From NCBI GenBank assembly GCA_030411725.1, contig MU839829.1:248001-312000 (forward strand): a stretch of 64,000 bases of DNA, given 5' to 3'. Source of the stretch: Echria macrotheca (lineage: Eukaryota > Ascomycota > Sordariomycetes > Sordariales > Schizotheciaceae). The position numbers and the translations under genes were made by a program. Below are positions 32,785 through 45,286 of the stretch, in pieces. The notes under the pieces were generated by a model. It saw nothing but the letters and a program-made list of their open reading frames with translations. It made no database searches and was not told the DNA's origin. The stretch's first letter is position 1. Each line of letters starts with the position of its first letter.

Positions 32785-35760
32785 ATGGGAATCCTCTCAC
32801 TCTGGCTTGCCGCCGCCTCGGCAGTTGGCGCGACGTTTTGGATGGAGGATATCCGCCATCAAGGCATCGCCCCGTTCAATCCTTACAAGGCCTACCCAGT
32901 CTTTCGCAGCGTCAAGGAGTTTGGCGCCAAGGGAGATGGAGGTAATACAAACCTTATCTGAAACAAGACCTCTGCTAACAACTGTTTCCTAGTGACCGAT
33001 GATACAGCTGCCATCAACGCGGCCATCAGCACGGGCGGCCGATGCATCGGCTACCAGTGCGTGGGCACCACCACCACTCCGGCTATCGTGTACTTCCCAC
33101 CCGGAACCTACCTCATAACCAGCTCGATTATCGATTACTACTACACTCAGCTCATCGGCGACCCCAACGACATGCCCGTCATCAAAGGAGCGCCCACTTT
33201 TCAGTCACGCTACATGGGCCTCCTCGAGAGCAACCCATACCAAGACAACGGCCACCTCAACTTCCTTAGCACCAATGTCTTCTATAGACAGGTCCGCAAT
33301 CTCGTCTTCGACACGACGGATATTCCGGGGCAGATGTTGGCGGTTCATTGGCCCTCTTCACAGGCTACGTCCATTCAGAACTGCGTCTTCAACTTGTCCG
33401 CCCGCGCAAGCGACACCCATACAGGGATCTTCATGGAAGAGGGCAGTGGAGGGGTTTTGTCGGACCTCATCTTTTACGGCGGCAAATACGGCGCTCAGTT
33501 CGGGAATCAACAGTATACGATGCGCAATCTTACCTTTGTGGGATCACAGACAGCAATTCTGCAGATCTGGAATTGGGGTTGGACCTACAAGTCGTTGACC
33601 ATTGTCGATTGCGATATCGGCATCAACATGTCTTCCCCGAGCGTGGGCTCCGCCACATTGTTGGACAGCGGCTTCTTCAACGTCAAGACGGCCATCATTA
33701 CCAGCTACGACCCGACAAACAGTACCAGCCGTGGTTCGTTGCTTGTAGAGAACGTGGTTTACGACAAAGTGCCGACCGTTCTGGAAGCAGCAGATGGTCG
33801 AGTCCTGCTTCTAGGAGACGCCACGGGGATTGTGTACGATCCGGGCTATGCAATGGTACGTCCTCTAATCATCATGATGACCTGCAATACCGTATTACCC
33901 CATTAAATTCAACTTTACTCTTGGACCGTGCAAGCCTCCATGCACGTAAGGCCACACCACGCCACACCCACACAAGGCCTAGTGCTGCCCTAGGAAAGGA
34001 CTAGACCTTACCTTGTAAGGCGTTAGTCTACTACCGCTCTGCATCTGGCCATTGCGGAGCGATCTCTAACTAAAAATCTAGGGCTGCTTCGCGTGGCTCG
34101 AAGGCGTGTACGCCCTCTTGAGCCATGTAAAGCCACCGTGGCAGCCTCAGATTTTTAGTCAGCGGTCGCTTCGCACTCGCTAGATGCATAGTGGTGGCAG
34201 ATTAACGCCTTACAAAGTAAGGTTTAGTCCTTTCCTGGAACCGTATTAGGCCTTGTGTGGATGTGGCATGGTGTGCCCTTGCGTGCTTTGAGGCTTGCAC
34301 GGTCCAAGAGTAAAGTTGGATTTAATGGAGTAATACGGTACGGTATCCAACGACAGACGTCCCTACAAGTCCTGCAAGGATAAAATCCTTTGAAAATCAC
34401 GCTGATCAACTGGCAGGGTAACCTCTACGCACCGAATGGCCCCGTGCCGTTTCAAGGACGAGACCCGGAACACTTCTATCAACCCAAGAGTCTCAAAAGA
34501 GGCCACCTATACTACGAGAGACCCAAGCCTCAGTATGAGTCGTACCCAGCATCGTCTTTTCTGTCGGCGCGGACCTATGGCGCGGTTGGCGACGGCGTAA
34601 CCGACGACACGAAGGCCTTGAATACGTTGTTCCAGGCCGTTGCGGAAAACGGGAACCGCATCGCGTTCCTGGATGCGGGTTACTACAAGGTCTGCGATAC
34701 CGTCTACATCCCTTCCGGTGCACACGTCGTCGGAGAGGCGCTCGCTGCTGTCATAATGGGTGCCGGTCCCAAGTACGCAGACATGGAGAACCCGTACCCC
34801 GTCGTCATGATCGGAAAACCCGGCGAGGAGGGCTGTATCGAGATGAGCGACGTGATCGTATCGACCCAAGGCGCCACGGCCGGTGCTGTCCTGATCCAGT
34901 ACAACCTCCACACCCCGTCGGACGAGACGGGGCCGGCCTCTGGTGACGGTCCGTCGGGCCTCTGGGATGTGCACGTACGCATCGGCGGGTTTGCAGGATC
35001 GCAGCTCCAAACGGCAGAGTGCCCGATTACACCAAATGCCGCAGGCTACATCAACAAGAACTGCATTGCGGCACACACGAGTATGCACATCACACAGCAC
35101 GCGGGTAACCTGTACATGGAGAACAACTGGCTCTGGGTGGCAGATCACGATATCGAGGACCTCAACATGACACGCATCTCGGTGTATGCCGGCCGCGGCA
35201 TGCTGATCGAGGGCAGCCAGATCTGGCTCGTCGGCTCGGCCGTCGAGCATCACACGCTATACCAGTACCAGCTGGTCAACGCGTCCGACATCTGGATGGG
35301 CCAGATCCAGAGCGAGACGCCTTACTACCAGCCGAACCCACCAGCTCCGTATCCGTTCAGCAACCGGAATATGCAGTACTGGGACCCCGATTTTGCGGTG
35401 GATTGTCTGTACGACCCCCTGAACGGAGGACAGAAACTCGGTCTGGCGGGGAACCCGCCGTGTGCCATGGCGTGGGGTTTTCGGGCGCTGGGATCAGAGA
35501 ACGTGGTCGTGTTTGGGGCCGGGCTGTACAGCTTCTTCAATAACTTCCAGACCAACTGCAGCCAGAAGACGGCGGGCGAGAACTGCCAGGCGCGCATGGC
35601 TTATGTTGACCCGAGGGGCGGCAAGGGTGTGGAGATGTATAATCTCAACACGATTGGGTCGGTCAGCATGTTGACGCAGCAGGGGACGGATATGGCGCTG
35701 TGGGGGGACAATTATGTTGACTTTGCGAGCACGCTGGCGGTCTTTCGGTCTGGGACCTGA
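32785..35760 (+). CDS. secreted GH55 exo/endo-beta-1,3-glucanase
   Basis: Three exons (32785-32941, 32993-33855 and 34417-35760) encode 787 residues, the usual GH55 length. The signal peptide is MGILSLWLAAASAVGA. The first lobe opens with FGAKGDGVTDDTAAI and YFPPGTYLITSSI, followed by LIGDPNDMPVIKG and VFYRQVRNLVFDT. The second lobe opens with YGAVGDGVTDDTKAL near residue 396, then EGCIEMSDVIVSTQGATAG and EHHTLYQYQLVN. Both lobes of the double right-handed beta-helix are complete, unlike in the first GH55 gene of this window. The enzyme should degrade extracellular beta-1,3-glucan for nutrition, wall remodelling or mycoparasitism. Intron 2 is 561 bp because it holds a MITE; donor GTACGT and acceptor GGCAG remain intact. 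Confidence 0.93.
33890..34338. mobile_element. fold-back MITE inside a GH55 intron
   Basis: The element is about 449 bp and starts CCGTATTAC. Its two arms are long imperfect inverted repeats of roughly 180 bp or more: TTTACTCTTGGACCGTGCAA at the left is mirrored at the right, as are AAGGCGTTA and CTAAAAATCT. It is flanked by TA on both sides (33888-33889 and 34339-34340), the target duplication of Tc1/mariner-type elements. There is no coding capacity. Confidence 0.85.
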
Positions 35761-38366
35761 TTTTTGTCACTGTGGCAGTGGCACAGGCATATGGCGCGGG
35801 GTTTTGGCAAGCATGATGGTGAGGTTTGGCCCACTCCTGGTTGTTGGGGCCTTTTCGGCGTTTTGGAGGGGTCACTATAGCTAGTCATCCCTAGGCATAG
35901 GCAGTCCATCTTGATGATGTCGCATTATGCGAGGTATGGAAACGCAGGTGAAATGATGGTGTTGACGTCGTCGGATGAGTGAGTCGATCCAATCGACTGT
36001 GTCGCTGTTAGATCGACCATATCTAACCCAGTTGATGCCGGTCTCGACAGGCACAGGTTTTCCGCTGAGATGATAGATGGTGGTCCTGGCCGTAATAACA
36101 TTTCTACACGGTAGTACGAGGGTATGGGAGGATGTTTGGAGGTCTCAGATGTTGTTTAGAGAATAGAGGTTCTAGAGGTGGAGAAGGTTTGTTGCAGGGT
36201 GTTGAGAGTGTTGCAAGGTACTTCTTGGAAGGGTACCGAAAAGATGTTAATGGTGCAAACTGACTTGATATTTTATATGTCTTCTTCACATGTCCCTTGC
36301 TTCAGAGTCTTAATTATGGCCAAGTCTCCAAAGCAGGATCAGGAGCGCACCTTGCAAAAGACCAACTTGTATTCCGTGTGGTGTTGATGGCGATGGCGAT
36401 GATGTTGGTTGTGTGTGTTCCGAAACAGGCTAAACACAGTTCATCTAGGAACCTACCTAACCCAGGCCCCTTGACTGCGAAAATGCGACAGGGCACAGGG
36501 CATTCCGGGCATGTCCAGGGGCTGCTGTGAGACAAGCGGAGAGCCATCTGCACCCTAACTTTACAGCGGACCTTGTCCCCTGTGTAGATAGAGTAAAATC
36601 TGTACTGTAAAATGGACAACTATTGTGTGGATGCTAACATCACTCCCAGATATCCAACCATCCCGTTTCCCACAAAATCCCAAAGAAAAAGAAAACTGCA
36701 TCGCAAACCCAACTCAGTTCAGTTCCCAAGACGTTGGGAAAAGAAAGGAGAAAGAAAGGGTGGGTTGCATCGCTTCCGTGGCCTGTCCCTGACATTTTCC
36801 CCCCAACGCTTTGATCCACTACCAGAGCTACTGTGTACATTTCAGGTCTGGGTATCCAACCATACCTGTCCATTCCTGCTGAAAAAGTGGAGGACGACGC
36901 AAAAAAAGATCGGGTTCGGAATGGAACTACCGCATCTCACATATGTGCTGACCCTTTGGGTTGCATTGCACGCATTATCGAGAAGAAAAATGTCCGCTTG
37001 GGTTTGAACTCACTCACCACCATGACACATCATCCGGCAACAACATGTTGACTAGAGTAAAACTTGTCAGTTGCAACCATAACACACTCTCTCTATAGGA
37101 CACATAGCATAGACTCTTGGACTTGATCAATGGTGCAACAAAAAACAGTCAATGCTCAACTAAACAAATACGGCCAAAGACTGTCTAGACGTACCGGACT
37201 TTACAAGAGCATATCAAGAACAATATATACAGGCGCGACAAAATAGACAGGTATCTCGATCCGAAGCCAAAAAAGCAACCGCACCAAAACAAAACCGACA
37301 CAAAACATCAACACGCCACTGAATCTCCTTCCATTCCCTTTCGTCATCATCATCACCTCCTTCACTCCTCACCATCATCTCCCCCAAACCAACAGCAGGC
37401 GTAAAAAGAATCCAAAGGGGAACCAAACTCGCGACGACCGTGCGCGGACCATAGTCGAGATGGTCAGGAATACCTTGAGAGGTCGAAAAAGCTCTCAAGA
37501 CGTTCTTGGCGAATCTCGATCATCGTTCGCGAACGGTCATCGCAGGATTGAAGCCCCGCTCTTCCATCCTCCCCTCCCCTCCCCCCCAAAAATCACATCC
37601 ATCCATCCCCTCTCTCCCAAAAAAGAATATGTCGTCAAGGTGTAAAAAAGGTAAAATGGCATCCGTCAAGGTGATCTCATGCCAAAGGTGTCCAGCCGCA
37701 CGAGCAAACAGCAACACACTCGCCCTCAAGTCCAGTCCCAATGCCGAGGGAGAGAAGAAAAAGAGTGGGTATCAAGTCGTTGGTATGTCGGACCGCAAGC
37801 GGTGATGTGTGACGAAGAGACGGGGACTTGGTTGGACTCGATGGCACATGTTGGCAAAGTGACGTGTGCTGCTGAAGGCTTGTTGTTGTCGGACTGTCTG
37901 TAAAAAAAGATTCGAAAGGATCTACCGGGGCCGCGCGAATATAAACAAGGATGAAGTGGCGCCTCGGACCGGCCTCGAAAACAAAAAAATTGTTGAGTGA
38001 AGAAGACGAATTAACTAGTCGTCGAATAAAAAAGTTAAGTGCGCGGGAAAATGGAAGGGTGAACACAACCCCGCGACGGTTGGGAAAAAACAATGGTGTG
38101 AAGTGAAGAAACTCCATTTTCCCTAACCCCCCTCTCTTCCCTTGGCGTCGTCCCTGGGAATTTGGTTGATAATCATCGTGGCTTCATGTCGTTCCCGAAC
38201 GTAAACAAAACTGCCCGCGCCGAGTTTTGAAGTGGTTGGTGGTGGTGGTGGTGACAAAGGAAATGGCTGGAGTGATGGTTCGCCATCGACGAGTGCGTGA
38301 TGAACAGTTGTGCCGGTCTCCGGCTGCCCTCCCCCTCTTTCCCCTTCCCAAGCTTCCGGTTGACGC
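35761..38366. other. long gene-free region
   Basis: About 2.6 kb with only short, motif-less open frames. The left part is the 3' flank of the GH55 gene and the right part the 3' flank of the small GPI protein. I see no tRNA, rRNA or clear repeat. Confidence 0.5.
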
Positions 38367-38672
38367 CTACAAGAAAGCAGCGACAACCGCACCGGCAACG
38401 GCAACAAATGCCACAGGCGCGCCGGCCAGCGATGGGGCACCGCCTGTCGGTGTGGATGGCAGTGCCGTGGTACCGGCGGGCTTGAGGCTGGCGGTGGGCG
38501 TGCTCAGGGTGACCGTCGTGTTACCGCTGGCGCTGATGGTCGACGTGGCGACGCGGGCGAGCGTGATGGTCCTTGTGAGCGTCTGGTAGCTGGTACAGGT
38601 CGTGGTCGAGAGAGGATCAGCGATGGCCGCAAGCGGCAGCAGCAGGGCGGCGGCGATCTTTGTGAGATGCAT
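38367..38672 (-). CDS. small Ser/Thr-rich GPI-anchored protein
   Basis: This is a single exon of 101 residues. It begins with a signal peptide (MHLTKIAAALLLPLAAIADP). A Thr/Ser-rich middle with N-linked and O-linked potential follows (TTCTSYQTLTRTITLARVA, SASGNTTVTLSTPTASLKP). It ends in a small-residue omega region and a hydrophobic tail (LAGAPVAFVAVAGAVVAAFL), the pattern of a GPI signal. Such short wall peptides are common and fast-evolving in ascomycetes; a specific role cannot be assigned. Confidence 0.75.
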   Translation of the reverse strand: MHLTKIAAALLLPLAAIADPLSTTTCTSYQTLTRTITLARVATSTISASGNTTVTLSTPTASLKPAGTTALPSTPTGGAPSLAGAPVAFVAVAGAVVAAFL

Positions 38673-41600
38673 TGTGAATGACTCCTAGCTTTTCCTGTCT
38701 CTTTCTTCCAGCGTGATATCTGAGTCGTCTCAGTCGTTATAACTCCTTTCCCTGATCTCGTTACTGATATATATATGTCGTCGTGGTCCTCCAGTTGGTG
38801 AAAGCCAGTGGTCCTGTTTTGCTTGTGACGGCCTGTTTCAAATGCCTGAGCTGTGCGTAAATGGGACGGGTGTAATGTACGGTAGCTGCACGAGTGCGCC
38901 TGGTGTGTCTGCTTGCAGAGATGCTTTTCTGGGAGTGAATGAATGACGGTGCTGAATACTTCGAGTATCCAAGGTCGGATGATGGGGTAGACTTTGCCAA
39001 CGAAGCCTGTGGGTGGAGAGTTGTGGTGAGAAGGTGAAAGAGGAAGACTGCAGGAAGGAACAACAAGGGAAAGAGAAGCCCACGATGGCGGCGGGAAGGG
39101 GGGGTTGTTGGCGCAAATGAGATAACCTGCAGCCAAGTCACTATGGCGCCCAGTCGACTGGGGTAATGGTGTGCATCGCCGGTACGTACCTCGTCGACCC
39201 TGCAGCTCATCCCACTGCCGATTCGGGCGCCACCATGGGGGCGGGTCTCTCTCGACACTGGTACCTCGACCTCACATGTGTCGCAGCTTCCTTTCCTCAC
39301 CCTTTGCTCATCGCTAACTAGCAGCAGGCGGCAAATCGATCCAACAGAGGTTCGCCATCGGCGCACCAGGTCGACGTCGACCGGCCTGCCAGACGGACGA
39401 ACGGACGGGCCAAGGTAGACGGTACTTGGGTCAGACTCCGGATTACCGCAGGGCGGCTGTGTAGATTGCGCCTGCGGTCGGTACACTGCACTTCATTTCC
39501 AGTTTCAGGCGGGAGATTACAGGTCCGATTTCAGGCACTATACACAGTACCTATGTCCCCCATGTTTCCCCTGGTGGTGTTTCCCAGCGTCAAATTTGGT
39601 AACCCTTTGCCTGCTAAAACTGACTCCTCAACGCATTCATCCAGAGCCTGCTGCGCTGCGCTGCCCTCAGCTGACAGGTTCTGCTGCTGGTGACGCTATT
39701 TGCGGTTCAGACCAGTTGCGCCGCCGCTCGCTGCTGTGCACACACATCGGCAGTCGATTAGACAATTTCGGCGGCCGGGGCCTCATCACCGGCGTAATGA
39801 AGCAGTCCCAAAGACGCCGGCGACTCAGAAGGCGTCTTGGGTCGCTTTTTGCGCCGTCGCTTGCAACTTGGGCAAGTCGCGTGTCGATTTGGGCGGCCTG
39901 GGCAGAAGCAGAAGCAGTCTGTGGGAAAATCGCGCCTGCTCGAAATTTGCGTAATTTGCGCCGCGACAGGGGTGCCACTTAAAGATTGTTGCCTTCTCAT
40001 TGGCCGGCGGTGATGAGTTCCTGAGACATGTCCCGTGCGGTTGCATCCAACGTTGTTCCTGCGTCAAGTGGCCCGTGCATGGCGCACGCTAACGTTGGTG
40101 GGTTTGGGTTTGCCAGAGATGCCCAGAAGCGAGGGTTGACGTGACGGCAGGGTCCGTGATAAGGACGCCATGGTTCTCCAGATTCTGAAAGGGTCCCTGG
40201 GGTCTCTCCCTGCCGTTTTTGACTCGAACAGACCTCAATATTGCGATGTGGCTGTCAGGACAACACTCGAAGGGAAGCAGAGCATGCGCGGCTACCAGCA
40301 GTTCCGGAACCCTGACGACAATGGACAACGCATTCGACCACTGCTAGTTACCTACATCCCGATGCCCGCCGGTGGTCTGGAGTGTTAGTTACCGGCAGTC
40401 TCCAACCGAATTTTACCCAATGCGATGTGATGCGATGAGGATTGCTTGCATCCGACGCTGCTGCGCAATCCTCAGCTCCTCGTCCAGACGATGACCGGAT
40501 GGAGTCGGGGCATCCTGCCGCTAGCTGCTGGCTTGGAAGGAGCTGCTATGTTTGGACGACCGGTCACCACCGCCTCATCCTTCCGGCCCCCAAAGCCCGA
40601 ATTCTTCTAAGCGCTGCAAGTCCGATGAGCCGATGAGTCGGCCCGTACACTAGCAAGGCTGAGAGCTACAGATTGTTTCTTTTCTTATTATGCGCCTTAC
40701 CTCCATTCCAAAACCAAAGCAAGAAAGCATCTCCATACACTAAGGTAGTAGTACCTATCCATGAGTCGCCCCTGTCCCACCCGAGAACTCCTAGAAACCC
40801 ATGGAATCAGGCACATGTAACGGAAACCCGCAGCCGGCCGGTTGGTTGGCTCGTTTCTCGTCGCCGTGGCTCGCTTGCGAGAGTGACGAGGCATCTGCCA
40901 GCCGAAATTCACACACAAGATATTGTCGGGTCTCCCATTTTCTCCCTCATCAGCAGCAAGCCGGCACGCTCGTCCCGTCATCCCGCTCTCTCCCTTCTTC
41001 TTCTTCTCCTCTCGCCAAAAAGACCCTACCTGCGTGGAACGGCATCGGCGCGAACATGCAATGCACCCCGCACATCCTAGCCGTCCGAATTTATCCCGTC
41101 TGCCTTATGTACGCAAACCCTGCCCGCACATGATGATGGTGATTGTGCCGAGCCCGACGGAATCATTAGATTGATGACGTTGCGGTCATGGCGGTCTCCT
41201 CCTAGAATTAGCAAGCAGGGTCTTCCTGTGCGGCAAACAAACCGCTCGGCGACGGACAGCTGAGTTTAGGTACTCTACTCCCTTTGCATCCGGTCTCGCA
41301 AACACAGACACGAGAGTGTGTTTCAGGTGGCACGGACGGAGGAGGAAGGGAGGAGAGAGTCGGTGCCATGTAGATGAGCCGAACGGACCCCGGATTCTTG
41401 CTCGAGTATCCGTTCAACTCTATGTACACGTGTGCTCGCCGGTTGTGGATGTGACCCGCTGTGTGGCCTGATGTCGTCGAGCGGCAGTCGAGGGGACGAC
41501 TTTGTTCTCCCGTCACAATGCCGGCATCACCGATCCAAAAAGACACCCGACTGGCTGGATGAGCTTGGCCCGGTCCAATTCGAGTGCCGAGACCCCCTTG

Positions 41601-42308
41601 CGAAAAAGACAGACCAAGAAAATATAAGCCACGAGCCTGTGAGCATCGATTATGCCCTCCTACTTTTCCGGGATCGAACCCACATTTAGTCCCCTCTTAG
41701 GCCGCTCGACGGGCCGTTTGGTTAATCGTCGTCGATCATGTTTGTGTCTTGTAATCCAGTGCATGAGGCGATCTGCCGGGAAGACAAAAGACAGCTTCGG
41801 ATCTCTTGGCGGTGATCATACCCACGACCAAACGTTGAGATTCCAACACGGCTGCTGCCTTTCTTGGATTTGGTAAAGGGGTTGTATTGGATCTCGCCGC
41901 GCTGGCGGTCGATCTGCTCGGCTACTCAGAGTGTAGAGAGGTAGATGTGTCGATCGTTTTGGACAGTTTTAAGCTTCAGGTTAGTTGGTAGCTGTCCTGG
42001 ACTTATCGTGACGACGTAAGCATGAAGCTGTTGGTTGTCCTCGTTCGTAATACCAAGTGCTCGATAACTATCCCCCTTGCTCTCTCCTAGCATCAATTAT
42101 GTCCTGCTATGATGTCAACATCGACCTTTTGCTGGTACTTGTTTGCGGACCACGGCGGGCTAAAAGGTTGCTCCCCCATCCGCTGAAGCACGCATATCAC
42201 TATGGTCCTTCTCGTACCTAGGTACGCAAAGATATTGGCATGCGAACCGAGATCTCATGGAAAGTATCTTGATACTAAGGCTCCGAATATGGAGATAAAC
42301 ATTCTTGT
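38673..42308. other. long gene-free region
   Basis: About 3.6 kb. The part next to 38673 is the leader and promoter of the small GPI protein. Elsewhere open frames are short and motif-less on both strands. A B-box-like GGTTCGATCCC on the minus strand near 41676 is discussed among the rejected items. I see no convincing gene. Confidence 0.45.
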
Positions 42309-42770
42309 CTAGTACAGATAGTCAAACATCAACGCCAGCTTCCTTCCTTTACTTGGACAGTTTCCTACACAAATAAATGATCCCCAAAAATCATGGCAGA
42401 CATCATTCAGTTGATCCCATGTACCAGACTGCCACGCGAGGATATCTTTCCCATCAGTGCGCCGTGAACCGCCCAAAAAGTTCACACCATGTATGCGAAT
42501 ACGCCATATCATGCCCTTCAACGCCAAACCATGCAATGATTCCCAGTAGTCCCGCAACTGCCGACCTGGCACAAGTTCGCGGTACGTCCACCACTGATGC
42601 GCCTTTTTTCTGGACGGCATTGGCTAGCACCCTGGAAACCCAGTCTTGACATGCTTCAGGACTGTATCCTAGAAAACTAGCAAATGCCATCTCGAAAAGG
42701 CCGGGTCAATGGTGGACATACCGCGGACTTGTGCCAGGCCGGCGGTCCGTACAAACTGAACAGAGAACCG
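42309..42770 (-). pseudogene. broken HET-domain gene fragment
   Basis: On the minus strand, TAGLAQVRGMSTIDPAFSRW, then in another frame FLGYSPEACQDWV, follows the order of a HET domain (compare VQVRGMSRIYETCSWTYAWLG in the intact HET gene of this window). Further pieces are WWTYRELVPGRQLRDYW and DGKDILAWQSGTWDQLND. The frames shift, there is no start, and part of it (42550-42642) is repeated in inverted orientation at 42668-42760. This is a relic beside the Pop7 gene end. Confidence 0.45.
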
Positions 42771-42813
42771 AACCGACAAAATTCCGGACCACACCAACAT
42801 CAGAACGCAAACA

Positions 42814-43484
42814 TTACTTCCTCCATCGTAGCCCGACCTCCACACAGCTGAGCTGGCGGACGCGAACCTGGTCTTCCTCGTCGGCATCCGCGTCGTCTTC
42901 CAGCACGATATCATCAATGGCTGACACCGTCCTCGTCCGGAAGAGCACCATCACCTCCTTGTTCGTCCGCCGGAAGAACGCGCCGACTTCGAGCGCCTTG
43001 GATATCGCCCGGCCCGTCGCGACAAGCACCACGTCGTCGAGTGCATCTCCGACGACCGTCCCACCACCTTCGCCAGTCGCCCCACGCACACCTAGAGCGG
43101 CGATCCGCGCCGTAAGCGGTAACCCCTTGGTCGGCTGCGGCGGGTTGTCGAGGACCTTGCGCACGCGCTTGACTATCGCCATGAACGGCGACTTTGACGT
43201 CACCTTGATGACGGTCGTGTGTGCGGCGCGCGGAGGCATGCGGTACCCATCGAGATCAGCGGGCGTGCTCGAAGGGTCTGGGTCTCTGCGAGACAGTCGG
43301 CCGGTAGGTAGGGCGGGGAGAGGTCGCTTTTGGATACGGAATCCTGCGGTTGTTCTGGTCAGCACGGGTTTGCGCATGTGTACTTGACAACAGGTGCACC
43401 TTTCGGTATCCTTGAGAGTTTCTCATCTGGTCTGTTCGCTAGCTGCTGCGTGTCCCTTGGCTCTGGACCCTCGCTAGATGACAT
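42814..43484 (-). CDS. POP7: RNase P/RNase MRP subunit Pop7 (Rpp20), Alba-like
   Basis: Two exons (43484-43400 and 43343-42814) encode 204 residues. I prefer the start at 43484 (MSSSEGPEPRDTQQLANRPD) because it splices in phase (donor GTGCAC, branch CTGAC, acceptor CGCAG) to give RIPKGFRIQKRPLP. The alternative ATG at 43377 lies inside that intron. The Alba core reads VIKVTSKSPFMAIVKRVRKV, then VVLVATGRAISKALEVGAFF, VMVLFRTRTVSAIDDIV and VRQLSCVEVGLRWRK. Pop7 pairs with Pop6/Rpp25 to bind the RNA of RNase P and RNase MRP in the nucleus for tRNA and rRNA processing. It is divergent from the Rav2 gene, with 504 bp between them. Confidence 0.85.
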
Positions 43485-43988
43485 GTTGTGGCGCCGGTGC
43501 CTAGACGGCGGCGCTATGGGATGTGATTGTCTTCGGAATGTCGGTGTGCGAATTACTCAATGCGCTGGCGAAAGAACAAGGACTTGAAGAACGGTTCGAT
43601 TTACAGAACTATCCCAGCCGTCTACACCGACTTGATTGCAGCAAGTATGCGAGGCAGACAAGCTGTTGATGACGGTTGCAGTTGAAGGACAGAAGAGAAA
43701 GTTGATTCATTCAATCGTCAAGTAGCGGCGGGGTTAACGGACCCTTCTGCTCACCGCCTTCCCGTCCGGGCTAAACTGCAGATCCGGGGAGCTCCCCAGT
43801 CCCCCACGTCATGCAACCCGGCGGTTCGGCGCAATCAATTATCAGCGATCATCCGACTGCGATTGCGCTGTTAAACTTGTCCTCACGTCCAGGCATCCTC
43901 AGTCGCATCACGAATTTCTACCTATCACACTTGGATATAGCTGCCTGCTCATCGAGAATACCCATCAGACTTTTGCGAAGAAGACACC
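43485..43988. other. divergent promoter region, Pop7/Rav2
   Basis: 504 bp between two divergently transcribed conserved genes. I see no other gene, and it probably holds both promoters. Confidence 0.6.
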
Positions 43989-45286
43989 ATGGCTGTAGAA
44001 ATCTGGCCACCTATCGCGCCAGACGCACTTAAATCGGCGCTGGAAGCATCGCAGGTACGTCTTCTATTACACTTCTACGCAACGCCCCTCTTCGAAGTCA
44101 ACACCATGGCGACTGAGATCGAAACGTCCTGGGTTCTAATTGATCATCCTTTCGTCTCTAAACAGACCCGCGAAATCGACTGGCTCATCGAAGAGCTCCA
44201 CGAGACTCTCACCAACCTCAAACACGGCCTCGAGGACTGCTACGCCCTCCTTGCGCCGATCGACCCGGGGAGCACACTGGTCGTCAGCACACCGCGTAAT
44301 GAGATCGTAAAGGGGACCGTCACTCGAGTCGGAACGCGCATCGTCAAGGGGGTTAGTCTCCTCCCATCCCCCCAGCCAAACCACCACTAACACTCTCACC
44401 GCAGACAGTTCACCTCCGCATGCGCACCCTCCCGCACCAAACCCTCACGATAAACCCCGACCACCCAATCCACATCGCGCCGCTCGTCACCCTCCACACC
44501 CTGCTAACCCACTCAATCGACCTCCTCGCCTTCACCCTCTCCTACATCTACCCATCCTCACATCCCCCACCACCATCCCCATCGCCCAACCCCTCCCCAA
44601 CAGCCTCAGCGGCCCACTTCCTCTCAGCCCAGCTCCGCGTGCTCGCGCAATCCCTAACCGACGCCTCCTCCCTCCTCAAAGGACCCCCCCTAACCCAAGC
44701 CGACCCAACCTGGACGACCCGCTCCGTCGCGCAATCCCACTTCCTCCCGCCCAACGTCCCGCACAACAACACCCACCACCACCACCAACAAACATCATCC
44801 CCATCATCCCCGCCAGCAGTCCCACCGCTAAGCTTCCACCTCGCAATCCAAGACTCCTCCCTCGTCCTCTGGCTCCGCAGCCTCGAACCCGCCGACGCAC
44901 CCGTGAACTTCGGCACGAAATTAGCACTGGCCATCGGCACGACGCGGAGGCTAGAACACGACGAGGCGGAAAAGATGTTTGGCTTCTGTTGTGCTCCTCC
45001 CGAGGAAGACCAGCAACAACAGTCCCAACAACAGACGGGAGGGCCAAACAACAGGGGTGGTGGAAGTGGTCTGGCGCGACATACCTCCTTCCCAACCGGA
45101 GGGGGCCTGCCACATGTATCCGGGACAGGTACCCAAGTGAGCGTGTTTGTGAGGGAGAAGGTGCGCGTCGAGACGGCTGATCCGAGTTTGCTTTCGTTGT
45201 CGTCCAAGTTGACGGCGCTGGGATCTACGCTCGGCGTGGCGAGGCGGAATCTGGCGGCTGTCATGGGCGAGGAGCTGGAGGATTAG
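43989..45286 (+). CDS. RAVE complex subunit Rav2 / Rogdi family protein
   Basis: Three exons (43989-44054, 44166-44351 and 44405-45286) encode 377 residues. The opening MAVEIWPPIAPDALKSALEA joins through EASQ|TREIDWLIEELHETL. LKHGLEDCYALLAPIDPGST, TVTRVGTRIVKG, LTINPDHPIHIAPLVTLHTL and LVLWLRSLEP follow. This helical, leucine-zipper-like pattern fits Rogdi/Rav2, which with Rav1 and Skp1 reassembles the vacuolar H+-ATPase. Long low-complexity inserts (Pro/Ser from about 140, a His run NNTHHHHQQ, and EEDQQQQSQQQTGG) break the fold and are typical of filamentous-fungal copies. It converges on the NIPSNAP gene (344 bp apart). Confidence 0.8.

Noticed and set aside
41640..41720. tRNA-like signature on the minus strand (GTCGAGCGGCCTAAG and GGTTCGATCCC)
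   Set aside because: The A- and B-box-like pieces are present, but the T-stem, acceptor stem and anticodon stem do not pair. At best it is a degraded tRNA-derived relic.
44548..45264. 238-codon antisense frame within Rav2
   Set aside because: Mirror of the low-complexity Pro/Ser/Gln inserts; no independent support.
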